A DNA stretch of 64,000 nucleotides, from positions 1-64,000 of the forward strand of contig NZ_BAYX01000008.1 in NCBI RefSeq assembly GCF_000696095.1. Reading direction: 5' to 3'. The position numbers and the translations under genes are program-made. This stretch comes from Rhizobium rhizogenes NBRC 13257. Its GTDB lineage: Bacteria > Pseudomonadota > Alphaproteobacteria > Rhizobiales > Rhizobiaceae. Below are positions 17,601-27,713 of the stretch, piece after piece (the stretch's first letter is position 1; each line of letters opens with the position of its first letter). The notes under the pieces are model-generated. The model was not told the DNA's origin and searched no databases. It saw nothing but the letters and a program-made list of their open reading frames with translations.

Positions 17601-17628
17601 AAAAAAGCCGGCGGAAACATCACGCCGG
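17601..17628 (-). terminator. Terminator between cyoD and the SURF1 gene
   Basis: On the minus strand CCGGCG (17628-17623) pairs with CGCCGG (17613-17608) and is followed by CTTTTTT. Just upstream is another imperfect GC-rich hairpin at 17633-17659. Transcription from cyo into the SURF1 gene is probably reduced rather than fully coupled. Confidence 0.65.
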
Positions 17629-17668
17629 AGAGGGCGGGCATCCCTCGGGGACGCCCGCCGCTTTGTCA

Positions 17669-18070
17669 TTACGGCATGTTGCGCATCATCTCGGGCGACA
17701 TGACCATCATGTTGGCATTGAGATGGTGCATGACCCAGAGCGAGCCGGAGAGTGCGATGATCACCAGAACGATGGTGAAGATCAGCGCCATCATGTTCCA
17801 GCCGCCTTCGGACTTGGTGTTCATGTGCAGGAAGTAGATCATGTGCACGATGATCTGGATCGCACCGAAGACCATGATCAGGGCTGCAGTGACGACCGGA
17901 TCGGCAAAGACCTTGCCCATGACCAGCCAGAAGGGAATGGCGGTCAGGATGACGGAGAGGACGAAGCCCGTCATGTAGCTCTTGAACGTGCCGTGGCTGG
18001 CCTCGTGGCCGCCATGGTGGTCATGGCCGTGGGCGTCTGCGGAATGATGCGAATGATTGTTCGAGCTCAT
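17669..18070 (-). CDS. cyoD: Cytochrome o ubiquinol oxidase subunit IV
   Basis: This is a 133-residue membrane protein with three helices and a His/Asp/Gly-rich N-terminus (HSHHSADAHGHDHHGG), matching CyoD, which supports assembly of the bo3-type oxidase. The start at 18070 overlaps the cyoC stop by 4 bases. A longer frame to 18151 is an overlap artefact. It is the last subunit gene of cyoABCD. Confidence 0.92.
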   Translation of the reverse strand: MSSNNHSHHSADAHGHDHHGGHEASHGTFKSYMTGFVLSVILTAIPFWLVMGKVFADPVVTAALIMVFGAIQIIVHMIYFLHMNTKSEGGWNMMALIFTIVLVIIALSGSLWVMHHLNANMMVMSPEMMRNMP

Positions 18071-18696
18071 CCGAGAACTCCCATGAGATAGACAAAGGAA
18101 AACACGCCGATCCAGACGACGTCGAGGAAGTGCCAGAACATCGACAGGCACATCAGGCGACGCTTGTTTTCGGGGATCAGGCCATGCTGGCTTACCTGTA
18201 CCATCAGCGTGATCAACCAGACGATGCCGACGGTGACGTGCAGGCCGTGCGTGCCGACCAGCGCGAAGAAGGCCGACAGAAAGGCGCTGCGCTGCGGGCC
18301 GGCGCCTTCAAGGATCAGGTGATAGAACTCGTAGAGTTCGAAATAGATGAAGGCTGCGCCGAACAGGCCAGTGATCGCCAGCCACATCATCGTTCCCGAC
18401 TTGTTGCCCTTCTCCATCGCCAGCATGGCGAAGCCATAGGTGATGGAGGAGAACAGCAGCATCGCCGTGTTGAGGGCGACGAGCGGCAGCTCGAACAGGT
18501 CGGCCGGCGACGGGCCGGCCGCATAGTTATGGCCGAGGACGGCATAGGTGGCGAAGAGGACTGCGAAGATCAGGCAGTCGCTCATGATGTAGATCCAGAA
18601 GCCCAGCATGGTGCTGCCTTCGGGATGATGCTCCTCCGTCAAATAGAATGCAGGGGTCTCGCCGTCCTTGAGAGCGTATGAGGTTTGGGTCGTCAT
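18067..18696 (-). CDS. cyoC: Cytochrome o ubiquinol oxidase subunit III
   Basis: This is a 209-residue protein with five predicted helices of the haem-copper oxidase subunit III family. Family features include LGFWIYIMSDCLIFAVLFATY near residue 31 and a helix with GTHGLHVTVGIVWL. It lies 5 bases downstream of cyoB and overlaps cyoD by 4 bases. Confidence 0.95.
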   Translation of the reverse strand: MTTQTSYALKDGETPAFYLTEEHHPEGSTMLGFWIYIMSDCLIFAVLFATYAVLGHNYAAGPSPADLFELPLVALNTAMLLFSSITYGFAMLAMEKGNKSGTMMWLAITGLFGAAFIYFELYEFYHLILEGAGPQRSAFLSAFFALVGTHGLHVTVGIVWLITLMVQVSQHGLIPENKRRLMCLSMFWHFLDVVWIGVFSFVYLMGVLG

Positions 18697-18701
18697 AGGT
18701 C

Positions 18702-20705
18702 TTATACCTGTCCTGCGAGCAGCTTCGTACGCTCGTTCTCGGTCTTCACGACCTCGTCGGCGGGAATGTAGAAGTCGCGCTTATAGTTGAAGGTATGGCC
18801 GATCGTCACGACGATCATGGCGGCGAAGGTGATGGCGGCGAGCCACCACATGTACCAGATCATGCCGAAGGCGAAGGCGATGGAGAGAACGCCGAGGATG
18901 ATGCCCGTGCCGGTGTTCTTCGGCATGTGGATCGGTATGAAGCCCTCGGTCGGACGCTTGTGGCCGCGGTTCTTCATGTCCCACCAGGCGTCGTGGTCGT
19001 AGACGATCGGCGTCAGCGCGAAATTATATGCTGGCGGCGGCGACGAAGTGGACCATTCCAGCGTGCGGCCGTTCCATGGGTCGCCGGTGAGATCACGAAG
19101 CTCTTCGCGCTTGATGAAGCTGACGACGAGCTGGATCAGGAAGGAGGCGATGCCGATGGCGATCATCACGGCGCCGAGTGCGGCGATGATGAAATAGATC
19201 TGCAGCGACGGATCGTCGAACTGCGAGACGCGGCGGGTAACGCCCATCAGGCCGAGCACGTAGAGCGGCATGAAGGCGAAGTAGAAGCCGACGACCCAGA
19301 ACCAGAAGGACATCTTGCCCCAGAAGGGATCGAGCTTGAAGCCGAAAGCCTTCGGGAACCAGTAGGCGATACCCGCGAACATGCCGAACAGCACGCCGCC
19401 GATGATGACGTTGTGGAAGTGGGCGATCAGGAACAGCGAGTTATGCAGCACAAAGTCGGCCGGCGGAACAGCGAGCATGACGCCGGTCATGCCGCCGATG
19501 GTGAAGGTGACCATGAAGGCCACGGTCCACAGCATCGGCACTTCAAAGCGGATACGCCCGCGATACATGGTGAAGAGCCAGTTGAACAGCTTAGCGCCCG
19601 TCGGGATCGAGATGATCATCGTCGTGATGCCGAAGAAGGAGTTGACGCTGGCGCCCGAACCCATGGTGAAGAAGTGATGCAGCCAGACCAGGTACGACAG
19701 GATGGTGATGACGACGGTGGCGTAGACCATTGAGGCGTAGCCGAATAGGCGCTTGCTGGCGAAGGTGGCGACGACTTCCGAGAACACGCCGAAGGCCGGC
19801 AGGATCAGGATGTAGACTTCCGGGTGGCCCCAGATCCAGATGAGGTTGACATACATCATCGGATTGCCGCCAAGGTCGTTCGTAAAGAAGTTCGTGCCGG
19901 CGTAGCGGTCGAGCGACAGCAGGGCAAGAACGGCGGTCAGGACCGGGAAGGCGGCGACGATCAGCACGTTGGTGCAGAGCGAGGTCCAGGTGAAGATCGG
20001 CATTTTCATCATGGTCATGCCCGGCGCGCGCATCTTGACGATGGTGGCCACCAGGTTGATGCCCGACAGAAGCGTGCCGATACCCGCGACCTGCAGGCCC
20101 CAGATGTAATAATCAACGCCGACATCGGGACTGTAGGCGATGCCGGAAAGCGGCGGGTAGGCGAGCCAACCGGTCTTTGCGAACTCGCCGATGAACAGCG
20201 AGATCATGACGATGATCGCGCCGGCCGTCGTCATCCAGAAGGAGAAGTTGTTGAGGAAGGGGAAGGACACGTCGCGCGCGCCGATCTGCAGCGGGACGAC
20301 GAAGTTCATCAGACCCGTCACCATCGGCATCGCCACGAAGAAGATCATGATCACGCCATGGGCGGTGAAGACCTGGTCGTAATGGTGCGGTGGCAGGTAG
20401 CCTTCGGAGCCGTTGAAGGCGAGCGCCTGCTGCGCACGCATCATGAGCGCATCTGAAAAGCCGCGTAGCAGCATGATCAGCGCCAGGATGATGTACATGA
20501 TACCGATCTTCTTGTGATCGATACTGGTGAACCATTCCTTCCAGAGATAACCCCAGAGGCGGAAATAGGTGAGCACGCTCAGAAGAGCGATGCCGCCGAT
20601 CGCGACGCCGGTGAAGGTCAGGACGAGGATCGGCTCGTGATAGGGGATAGCGTCGAGCGTCAGCCGACCGAAGATGAATTTATAGAGGTCCGGGTTGGAA
20701 AACAT
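18702..20705 (-). CDS. cyoB: Cytochrome o ubiquinol oxidase subunit I
   Basis: This is the 667-residue catalytic subunit of a proton-pumping quinol oxidase that reduces oxygen to water and holds the haems and CuB. Haem-copper signatures are present: the HGVIMIFF helix, WIWGHPEVYILILP (with the His and Tyr of the CuB site) and HHFFTMG. The C-terminal extension is typical of CyoB. It lies between cyoA and cyoC in the usual order. Confidence 0.97.
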   Translation of the reverse strand: MFSNPDLYKFIFGRLTLDAIPYHEPILVLTFTGVAIGGIALLSVLTYFRLWGYLWKEWFTSIDHKKIGIMYIILALIMLLRGFSDALMMRAQQALAFNGSEGYLPPHHYDQVFTAHGVIMIFFVAMPMVTGLMNFVVPLQIGARDVSFPFLNNFSFWMTTAGAIIVMISLFIGEFAKTGWLAYPPLSGIAYSPDVGVDYYIWGLQVAGIGTLLSGINLVATIVKMRAPGMTMMKMPIFTWTSLCTNVLIVAAFPVLTAVLALLSLDRYAGTNFFTNDLGGNPMMYVNLIWIWGHPEVYILILPAFGVFSEVVATFASKRLFGYASMVYATVVITILSYLVWLHHFFTMGSGASVNSFFGITTMIISIPTGAKLFNWLFTMYRGRIRFEVPMLWTVAFMVTFTIGGMTGVMLAVPPADFVLHNSLFLIAHFHNVIIGGVLFGMFAGIAYWFPKAFGFKLDPFWGKMSFWFWVVGFYFAFMPLYVLGLMGVTRRVSQFDDPSLQIYFIIAALGAVMIAIGIASFLIQLVVSFIKREELRDLTGDPWNGRTLEWSTSSPPPAYNFALTPIVYDHDAWWDMKNRGHKRPTEGFIPIHMPKNTGTGIILGVLSIAFAFGMIWYMWWLAAITFAAMIVVTIGHTFNYKRDFYIPADEVVKTENERTKLLAGQV

Positions 20706-20752
20706 GGATTGCCTCTGTCCTTATAGATAACTTGTTACTGAGCGCACGGGGA

Positions 20753-21880
20753 TCAATGATCCTGGTGCTGCGCCGGCTGCGAGGAACCTGTCGACGAATT
20801 CGAAGACGAACCGTCGCCCATGTCCATGCCCGGCATGGAATTGTCGCCATGCTGCATGGAGTGGGCCGCAGGAGCGTCAGCCCTCACCGGTGTGACGTCC
20901 GCATGATCCGCATCGCGGTTGTCATGGATCAGACGCTCGCGGTTTTCTTGGCTGTCCTTGCCGGCGCCGCCCTTGGCGTCGATATGCATCATTTCGCTCA
21001 TGCACATCTTGCTCGGATCGGCGCACATGTTGAGGATGGCCTCGTAGAGGTCCTTGTCGACGGCGTTATAGTAGCGAACGGGCTCCCGTTCGCTCGGCTT
21101 GGCGAGTGCCAGATATTCCGGACGGCCGAGCGCCGAGCCCTGGCTCTTGGCCTTTGCGACCCACTGGTCGAAATCGGCCTGGGAGAAACCGTGGAACTTG
21201 AAGCGCATATGCGAGAAGCCGGCGCCGCTGTAATTGGCGGAAAGGCCCTGATATTCGCCCGGATGGTTGATGACCGCATGCAGTTTCGTCTCCATGCCCG
21301 GCATGGCATAGATCTGGCCGGCAAGCGCGGGCACGAAGAAGGAGTTCATAACCGCGGAGGCCGTGATCTTGAAGTTGATCGGCGTATCGACCGGGGCGGC
21401 CAGTTCGTTGACCGTGGCGATGCCGAGATCAGGATAGAAGAACAGCCATTTCCAGTCGAGCGCGACCACTTCGACGGTCAGCGGCTTGACGTTCTCGGCG
21501 ACCGGCTTTCCGGCCGCGATGCGGTCGAGCGGCCGGTAGGGGTCGAGTTGGTGGGTACTGATCCAGGTTACCGCGCCGAGCGCGATAATAATGGCCAGCG
21601 GCGCCGACCAGATCACCAATTCCAGACGGGTCGAATGATGCCATTCGGGATCATAGGGAGCGGCCGTGTTCGACTGGCGATATTTCCAGGCGAAGAACAG
21701 CGTGAGGAAGATCACCGGTATGATGATGATCAGCATCAGGACGACCGAGATGACGATGAGGTCGCGTTGCTGCACGGCGATGTCGCCGGATGGAGCCATC
21801 ACCACCAGATTGCAGCCCGAAAGCAGCAGGAATAGCGGGAGGACAAATAAGCGGCTGAAAATCTTCGATAGTCTTAGCAC
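20753..21880 (-). CDS. cyoA: Cytochrome o ubiquinol oxidase subunit II
   Basis: This 375-residue lipoprotein has a signal peptide ending in the lipobox LLSGC (Cys near residue 23), two membrane helices and a periplasmic cupredoxin-like domain (DWKWLFFYPDLGIATVNELA). It lacks an obvious CuA site, as expected for a quinol oxidase. The C-terminal about 70 residues are extended and rich in Met, His and Ser (HSMQHGDNSMPGMDMGDG), which could bind copper. The start is a GTG at 21880. It is the first gene of the operon. Confidence 0.94.
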   Translation of the reverse strand: MLRLSKIFSRLFVLPLFLLLSGCNLVVMAPSGDIAVQQRDLIVISVVLMLIIIIPVIFLTLFFAWKYRQSNTAAPYDPEWHHSTRLELVIWSAPLAIIIALGAVTWISTHQLDPYRPLDRIAAGKPVAENVKPLTVEVVALDWKWLFFYPDLGIATVNELAAPVDTPINFKITASAVMNSFFVPALAGQIYAMPGMETKLHAVINHPGEYQGLSANYSGAGFSHMRFKFHGFSQADFDQWVAKAKSQGSALGRPEYLALAKPSEREPVRYYNAVDKDLYEAILNMCADPSKMCMSEMMHIDAKGGAGKDSQENRERLIHDNRDADHADVTPVRADAPAAHSMQHGDNSMPGMDMGDGSSSNSSTGSSQPAQHQDH

Positions 21881-22269
21881 GTCTTAAAGCTCTTTTTGTT
21901 TCGACCCTACCGCAGCTAAAGGACGGAGGTCATGAACGATATGAGGTGTTTCGTCGCACCGCAGCAAGTTCGGGTGCAATGCGGTATTAGGCGCGGTCTC
22001 ACTATCGGGAAAACCCTGATAAATCCAGAAGGTTTTCCAACGGTCCGTAGCTTTTATCGGCGCCAATATACCCGGATCGGCGAAAATGGCTACCGATTGT
22101 GGCACATCAACCCGGCATTGCGGCAGCGAAAGTCGAATTGACCTGATTCAACGGCTAATTTGCGAATTATTTCATGCTCGACACTTGATAAGTTCGCACG
22201 TTTGATCAACATTTTGATTGTACGCGAATTCGTGGAGGAGTTCGCGTCTCGAGAGGGAGGCTCTCACAC
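21881..22269. other. Intergenic region between divergent cyoA and the MFS gene
   Basis: About 390 bases, with both promoters expected here. A 69-codon open frame at 21932-22141 (plus strand) has a good GGAGG before its ATG but no recognisable sequence, so it is not called. The part at 22140-22240 is AT-rich and is the likely MFS promoter. A GGGAGG ribosome site precedes the MFS start. Confidence 0.4.
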
Positions 22270-23607
22270 ATGGTCAGTGTTACGCATGAAGCAGTAAATG
22301 CAACATCTACAGGTTTTGAACGCGACGCCCGCAGCATGCATGCGGGCAGTGAGGTCGCACCCGGCAATATTGCCATCGGCGTGATCATCGGTCGCACGTC
22401 CGAGTTTTTCGATTTCTTCGTCTATGCCATCGCATCGGTCCTGGTTTTCCCGAAGCTGATCTTCCCCTTCGCGGATCCCCTGCATGGCACCATGCTTTCC
22501 TTCCTGATCTTTTCGCTTGCCTTTATCGCCCGCCCGATCGGTTCGTTCATCTTCATGGCGATCGACCGCGCCTATGGCCGCGGCGTCAAGCTGACGATTG
22601 CGCTGTTCCTGCTCGGCGGTTCGACGGCGTCGATGAGCTTCCTGCCCGGCTATGCCGAGATCGGCGGTTACGCAATCCTTCTGCTCGCCGTCTTCCGTAT
22701 CGGCCAGGGTCTGGCGCTCGGCGGCGCCTGGGACGGTTTGGCCTCGCTGCTGGCGCTGAATGCACCGGCCAATCGCCGCGGTTGGTTTGCAATGATCCCG
22801 CAGCTCGGCGCGCCGATCGGCTTCATGCTGGCAAGTGCGCTCTTTGCTTACTTCGTCATGAGCCTGACGACTGCCGACTTCCTGGAATGGGGCTGGCGCT
22901 ATCCGTTCTTCTGCGCCTTCATGGTCAACGTCGTGGCGCTTTTCGCCCGGCTTCGCCTGGTCGCCACGCCGGAATTCGGCGCGTTGCTGGAGCGTCATGA
23001 GCTGGAGCCGGTCAAGATGACGGAGCTTTTGCGCGTGCATGGCCGTGACGTGCTGATCGGCGCCTTCGTGCCGCTGGCAAGCTTCGCGACCTTCCATCTG
23101 GTTACCGTCTTCCCGCTGAGCTGGATGACGCTCTACAGCGACCAATCGCCCGGGTCGTTCCTGCTGGTGGAATTCGTCGGCGCGATCTGCGGCATTGTTG
23201 CGATCATCTGTTCCGGCCTGCTGGCCGATCGCATCGGCCGGCGCAACCAGTTGGCCGTCGGTGCGGTGCTGATCGCCTGTTTCGCCTTCGTCGCGCCCTG
23301 GCTGCTGGACGGCGGCAGCACCGGCCGCCACATCTACGTGGTTCTCGGCTTCACGCTGCTTGGCCTTTCCTTTGGCCAGGCCGCCGGCGCGAGCGCCTCA
23401 CGCTTCAGCCGGAACTATCGCTACAGCGGTTCGGCCCTGACCTCGGATCTCTCCTGGCTGATCGGCGCTGGCTTTGCACCCTTCGTGGCGCTCAGCCTCT
23501 CCAGCCAGTTCGGCCTGGTCTACACTAGCCTCTATCTGCTCTCCGGCGTCGTCTGCACGCTTGTCGCGATCTTCTTCAGCAAGACGCTTGAAACGCGCGA
23601 CACCTGA
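22270..23607 (+). CDS. MFS transporter, metabolite:H+ symporter (MHS)-like
   Basis: This is a 445-residue carrier with about 12 membrane helices. The loop between helices 2 and 3 (RPIGSFIFMAIDRAYGR) and GRTSEFFDFFVYAIAS near residue 41 fit the MHS branch of the major facilitator superfamily, which moves organic acids, osmolytes or amino acids with protons. The start has GGGAGG upstream. It stands alone with its own terminator, so the substrate is not indicated. Confidence 0.88.
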   Translation: MVSVTHEAVNATSTGFERDARSMHAGSEVAPGNIAIGVIIGRTSEFFDFFVYAIASVLVFPKLIFPFADPLHGTMLSFLIFSLAFIARPIGSFIFMAIDRAYGRGVKLTIALFLLGGSTASMSFLPGYAEIGGYAILLLAVFRIGQGLALGGAWDGLASLLALNAPANRRGWFAMIPQLGAPIGFMLASALFAYFVMSLTTADFLEWGWRYPFFCAFMVNVVALFARLRLVATPEFGALLERHELEPVKMTELLRVHGRDVLIGAFVPLASFATFHLVTVFPLSWMTLYSDQSPGSFLLVEFVGAICGIVAIICSGLLADRIGRRNQLAVGAVLIACFAFVAPWLLDGGSTGRHIYVVLGFTLLGLSFGQAAGASASRFSRNYRYSGSALTSDLSWLIGAGFAPFVALSLSSQFGLVYTSLYLLSGVVCTLVAIFFSKTLETRDT

Positions 23608-23625
23608 TCGGACCTTCGGGGTATC

Positions 23626-23659
23626 AAAAGGCCGCGATGCGAAAGCGTCGCGGCCTTTT
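23626..23659 (+). terminator. Rho-independent terminator with GAAA tetraloop
   Basis: A 15-bp stem (23626-23640 with 23645-23659; inner pairs include one wobble) is closed by a GAAA loop and flanked by AAAA and TTTT, just after the MFS stop. Confidence 0.9.
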
Positions 23660-23755
23660 GCGTGTTGCGGCACAAGCATCCACGCTGCTGGAAAATCCGG
23701 CGAAATCTTGACTCTCCTTTCAAGCTTTTGTGATACAAACGGGCGTGCGGAAACT

Positions 23756-23770
23756 TGAAAAGAATAGTCA
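23756..23770 (+). promoter_or_regulatory. Candidate iron-responsive operator (IRO/RirA-type)
   Basis: TGA at 23756-23758 and TCA at 23768-23770 are separated by 9 bases, the simple TGA-N9-TCA form described for RirA sites in rhizobia. It lies 60 bases before a ferric-iron binding-protein gene. The motif is short and could occur by chance. Confidence 0.4.
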
Positions 23771-23830
23771 GGAAAAATATAGGCTATCGCACCACCGTCA
23801 AAGACGGGGTTTTCAAGCGAGAGGACGCCC

Positions 23831-24847
23831 ATGACTTTTTCCTTTACCCATCTTACCAGCGCGCTGGCGCTTGCCGCGGGCCTTGCAGTCGCTCCGCTGA
23901 TGGCAAATGCCGCCGAATCCGAAGGCATCGTCGTCTACAATGCCCAGCATGAGACGCTGACCCAGGCCTGGGCGGATGGCTTTACCAAGGAAACCGGCAT
24001 CAAGGTGACGATCCGCAACGGCAGCGACATGCAGTTCGCCAACCAGATCGTCGAGGAAGGTGCCGCGTCCCCCGCCGACGTCTATCTGACGGAAAATTCT
24101 CCGGGCATGACCCTGGTCGACGCCAACAAGCTCTTCGCCCCTGTCGATGCTGACACGCTGGCGCAGGTGCCGGAAAACTTCAAGGCGGTCGATGGCAACT
24201 GGGTCGGCGTCGCCGCCCGCTCGACGGTTTTCGCCTATGACAAGACCAAGCTGAAGGAAGCCGATCTGCCGAAGTCGCTGCTCGACCTCGCCGATCCCAA
24301 GTGGAAGGGCCGCTGGGGCGCGTCGCCGGCCGGTGCCGATTTCCAGGCGATCGTCAGCGCGCTTCTCGAGCTGAAGGGCGAGGACGCCACCAAGTCCTGG
24401 CTGAAGGCGATGAAGGAAAACGCCACCCCTTACAAGGGCAACAGCGTTGCCATGAAGGCCGTTAACGCCGGTGAAATCGAGGGTGCGGTCATCTATCACT
24501 ATTACTGGTTCGGCGATCAGGCCAAGACCGGTGAAAACAGCAAGAACGTCCTCCTGCATTACTTCAAGAACCAGGATCCGGGCGCTTTCGTCAGCATTTC
24601 CGGCGGCGGTGTTCTCGCCTCCAGCCAGCACCAGAAGGAAGCCCAGGCATTCCTGAAGTGGATCACCGGCAAGGGCGGCCAGGCCGTTCTGCGCGACGGC
24701 GATTCCTATGAATATGCTGTCGGCAACGGTGCCGAATCCAATCCGAAGCTGGTGCCGATCAAGGATCTGCAGGCCCCGAAGGTCGAGCCTTCCAAGCTGA
24801 ACAGCAAGAAGGTCACCGATCTGATGACGGAAGCCGGACTGATCTAA
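23831..24847 (+). CDS. Ferric iron ABC transporter substrate-binding protein
   Basis: This is a 338-residue periplasmic binding protein of the FbpA/FutA/AfuA family. A signal peptide (residues 1-26, ending LMANA) precedes the mature start ESEGIVVYNAQHE. The tyrosine cluster YHYYWFG near residue 220 matches the iron-coordinating tyrosines of this family. GAGAGGA lies just upstream of the ATG. It leads a three-gene operon with a fused permease and an ATPase. Confidence 0.9.
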   Translation: MTFSFTHLTSALALAAGLAVAPLMANAAESEGIVVYNAQHETLTQAWADGFTKETGIKVTIRNGSDMQFANQIVEEGAASPADVYLTENSPGMTLVDANKLFAPVDADTLAQVPENFKAVDGNWVGVAARSTVFAYDKTKLKEADLPKSLLDLADPKWKGRWGASPAGADFQAIVSALLELKGEDATKSWLKAMKENATPYKGNSVAMKAVNAGEIEGAVIYHYYWFGDQAKTGENSKNVLLHYFKNQDPGAFVSISGGGVLASSQHQKEAQAFLKWITGKGGQAVLRDGDSYEYAVGNGAESNPKLVPIKDLQAPKVEPSKLNSKKVTDLMTEAGLI

Positions 24848-24864
24848 GCTCTTGCATCACTGTC

Positions 24865-24886
24865 GCATGCCCTGCTAGGGGCATGC
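24865..24886 (+). terminator. Stem-loop after the binding-protein gene
   Basis: GCATGCCC (24865-24872) pairs with GGGCATGC (24879-24886) across a 6-base loop; GGATGGTCTTTT follows. The position after the first gene of an importer operon suggests partial termination or 3'-end protection, keeping binding protein in excess of the membrane parts. Confidence 0.6.
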
Positions 24887-24972
24887 GGATGGTCTTTTGG
24901 CCAATTCGATCCCGGCAATCGCCTTAAACGGCGGTTGCCTTCCTGTTTCAGGGCGTGAAAGGCAGCTGAGAC

Positions 24973-26570
24973 TTGCTGCAGAAGAACACATATGCCGCGC
25001 CGGCCGGTCGGGCCGCTGCCATGCGAGTGCCTCCGCTGACGGCTGCGTCTCGCGGCCGCGTTCCGCACGCTTCCGTTATCGCCCTTGCATCCGTCGTCGC
25101 TCTTCTGAGCCTGGTACCGCTCGGCTTCATCATCTGGATCACTGTCGACACCGGCTGGAACGAAGCCATCGCGCTTATCTTCCGCAATCGCGTCGGCGAA
25201 TTGCTGGTCAATACCGTTCTTCTCGAAGTCTGCACCATCCCGCTTTGCATCCTGCTTGCCGTCACGCTCGCCTGGCTGACCGAGCGTACCGATATCCCCG
25301 GCGCACGCCTGTGGTCCTGGCTGGCGGTCGCGCCGCTTGCCGTGCCGGCTTTCGTGCACAGCTACGCCTGGGTCAGCCTGGTGCCCGGCATGCGCGGGCT
25401 GTCGAGCGGCGTGCTCGTGTCGGTGCTGGCCTATTATCCCTTCCTCTATCTGCCGGTGGCGGCAGCGCTGCGCCGCCTCGATCCGGCGATCGAAGATGCC
25501 GCCGCTTCGCTTGGCCTCAATCCCTGGCGCGTCTTCTTCCGGGCGATCCTGCCGCAGCTTCGCCTTGCCATCTGCGGCGGCTCGCTGCTGATCGGCCTGC
25601 ACCTGCTGGCGGAATACGGTCTCTACGTGATGATCCGCTTCGATACGTTTTCGACCGCGATCGTCGATCAGTTCCAGTCCGCCTATAACAGCCCCGCTGC
25701 CAACATGCTCGGCGGCGTCCTCGTCTTTTGCTGTCTCTTGCTGCTCGGCATCGAAGTGCTGGTGCGCGGCAACGAGCGTTATGCCCGCGTCGGCTCCGGT
25801 GCCGCTCGTCCTGCGGATCGCCGCCGTCTCGGCTGGTTCGTCGTCCCGGCCGTCGCTCTTCCGGTGTTGGTGGCCGCGTTCACGCTCGGCGTACCTTTCG
25901 TGACGCTGGCGCGCTGGCTCTACCTGGGCGGCGCCGGCATCTGGCGGATGGAGACGGTCGGCAATGCGCTATTGCAGACCATCGGTCTGGCGATTGCCGG
26001 CGGACTGCTTGCCACCGTCGCCGCCATCCCGATGGCCTGGCTCTCGGTGCGCGCGCCCGGCCGGTTGCAGCGTATCCTCGAGGCCTGCCATTACTATGTT
26101 GGCTCGCTGCCGGGCGTCGTCGTCGCCCTGGCGCTGGTGTCGATCACGGTGCGGCTGATCCTGCCGCTCTACCAGACCTTCGCAACGCTGCTGCTTGCCT
26201 ATGTCCTGTTGTTCCTGCCGCGCGCCATGGTGGGCTTGCGCGCCAGCATCGCCCAGGCCCCAGTCGAGCTCGAACGCGCCGCCATGGCGCTCGGGCGCAC
26301 GCCGGCCCAAGCCGTGCGGCAGATCACCATGCGCCTTGCCGCTCCCGGCTTTGCCGCCAGCGTCGCGCTGGTTGCCCTCGGGATCACCAATGAACTGACG
26401 GCGACGCTGATGCTGTCGCCGAACGGTACGGTGACACTGGCGACGAAATTCTGGTCGTTGACCAGCGAGATCGATTATGTCTCCGCCGCGCCCTACGCCT
26501 TCATGATGGTGGTTCTGTCACTGCCGCTCACCCTTCTTCTCTACACGCAATCCAAGCGGACGGCGGGACA

Positions 26571-26574
<4 letters not shown>
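24973..26574 (+). CDS. Ferric iron ABC transporter permease (fused double domain)
   Basis: This is a 533-residue permease with two consecutive permease domains, each with an EAA-type loop (EDAAASLGLNPWRVF near residue 176, and ERAAMALGRTPAQAV near 434), as in FbpB/AfuB. The start is uncertain: TTG at 24973 with AAAGG about 11 bases upstream, or ATG at 25021 without a good site. It overlaps the ATPase gene by 4 bases (ATGA). Confidence 0.9.
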
Positions 26575-27632
<1,058 letters not shown>

Positions 27633-27713
27633 GCTGCTTTTGGGTTGAAGCCGTCGGCGCTTTAGGGAAGATAAGGTGAGGCCGCCATCATGGCCGATGC
27701 CAAAGGAACCCCC

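Noticed and set aside
21932..22141. 69-codon plus-strand frame with GGAGG upstream
   Set aside because: The ribosome site is good but the protein looks random and it lies in a divergent promoter region; conservation would be needed to accept it.
22186..22210. TTGAT / ATCAA elements resembling an FNR box upstream of the MFS gene
   Set aside because: The spacing does not match TTGAT-N4-ATCAA; the nearest is a bare TTGATCAA palindrome.
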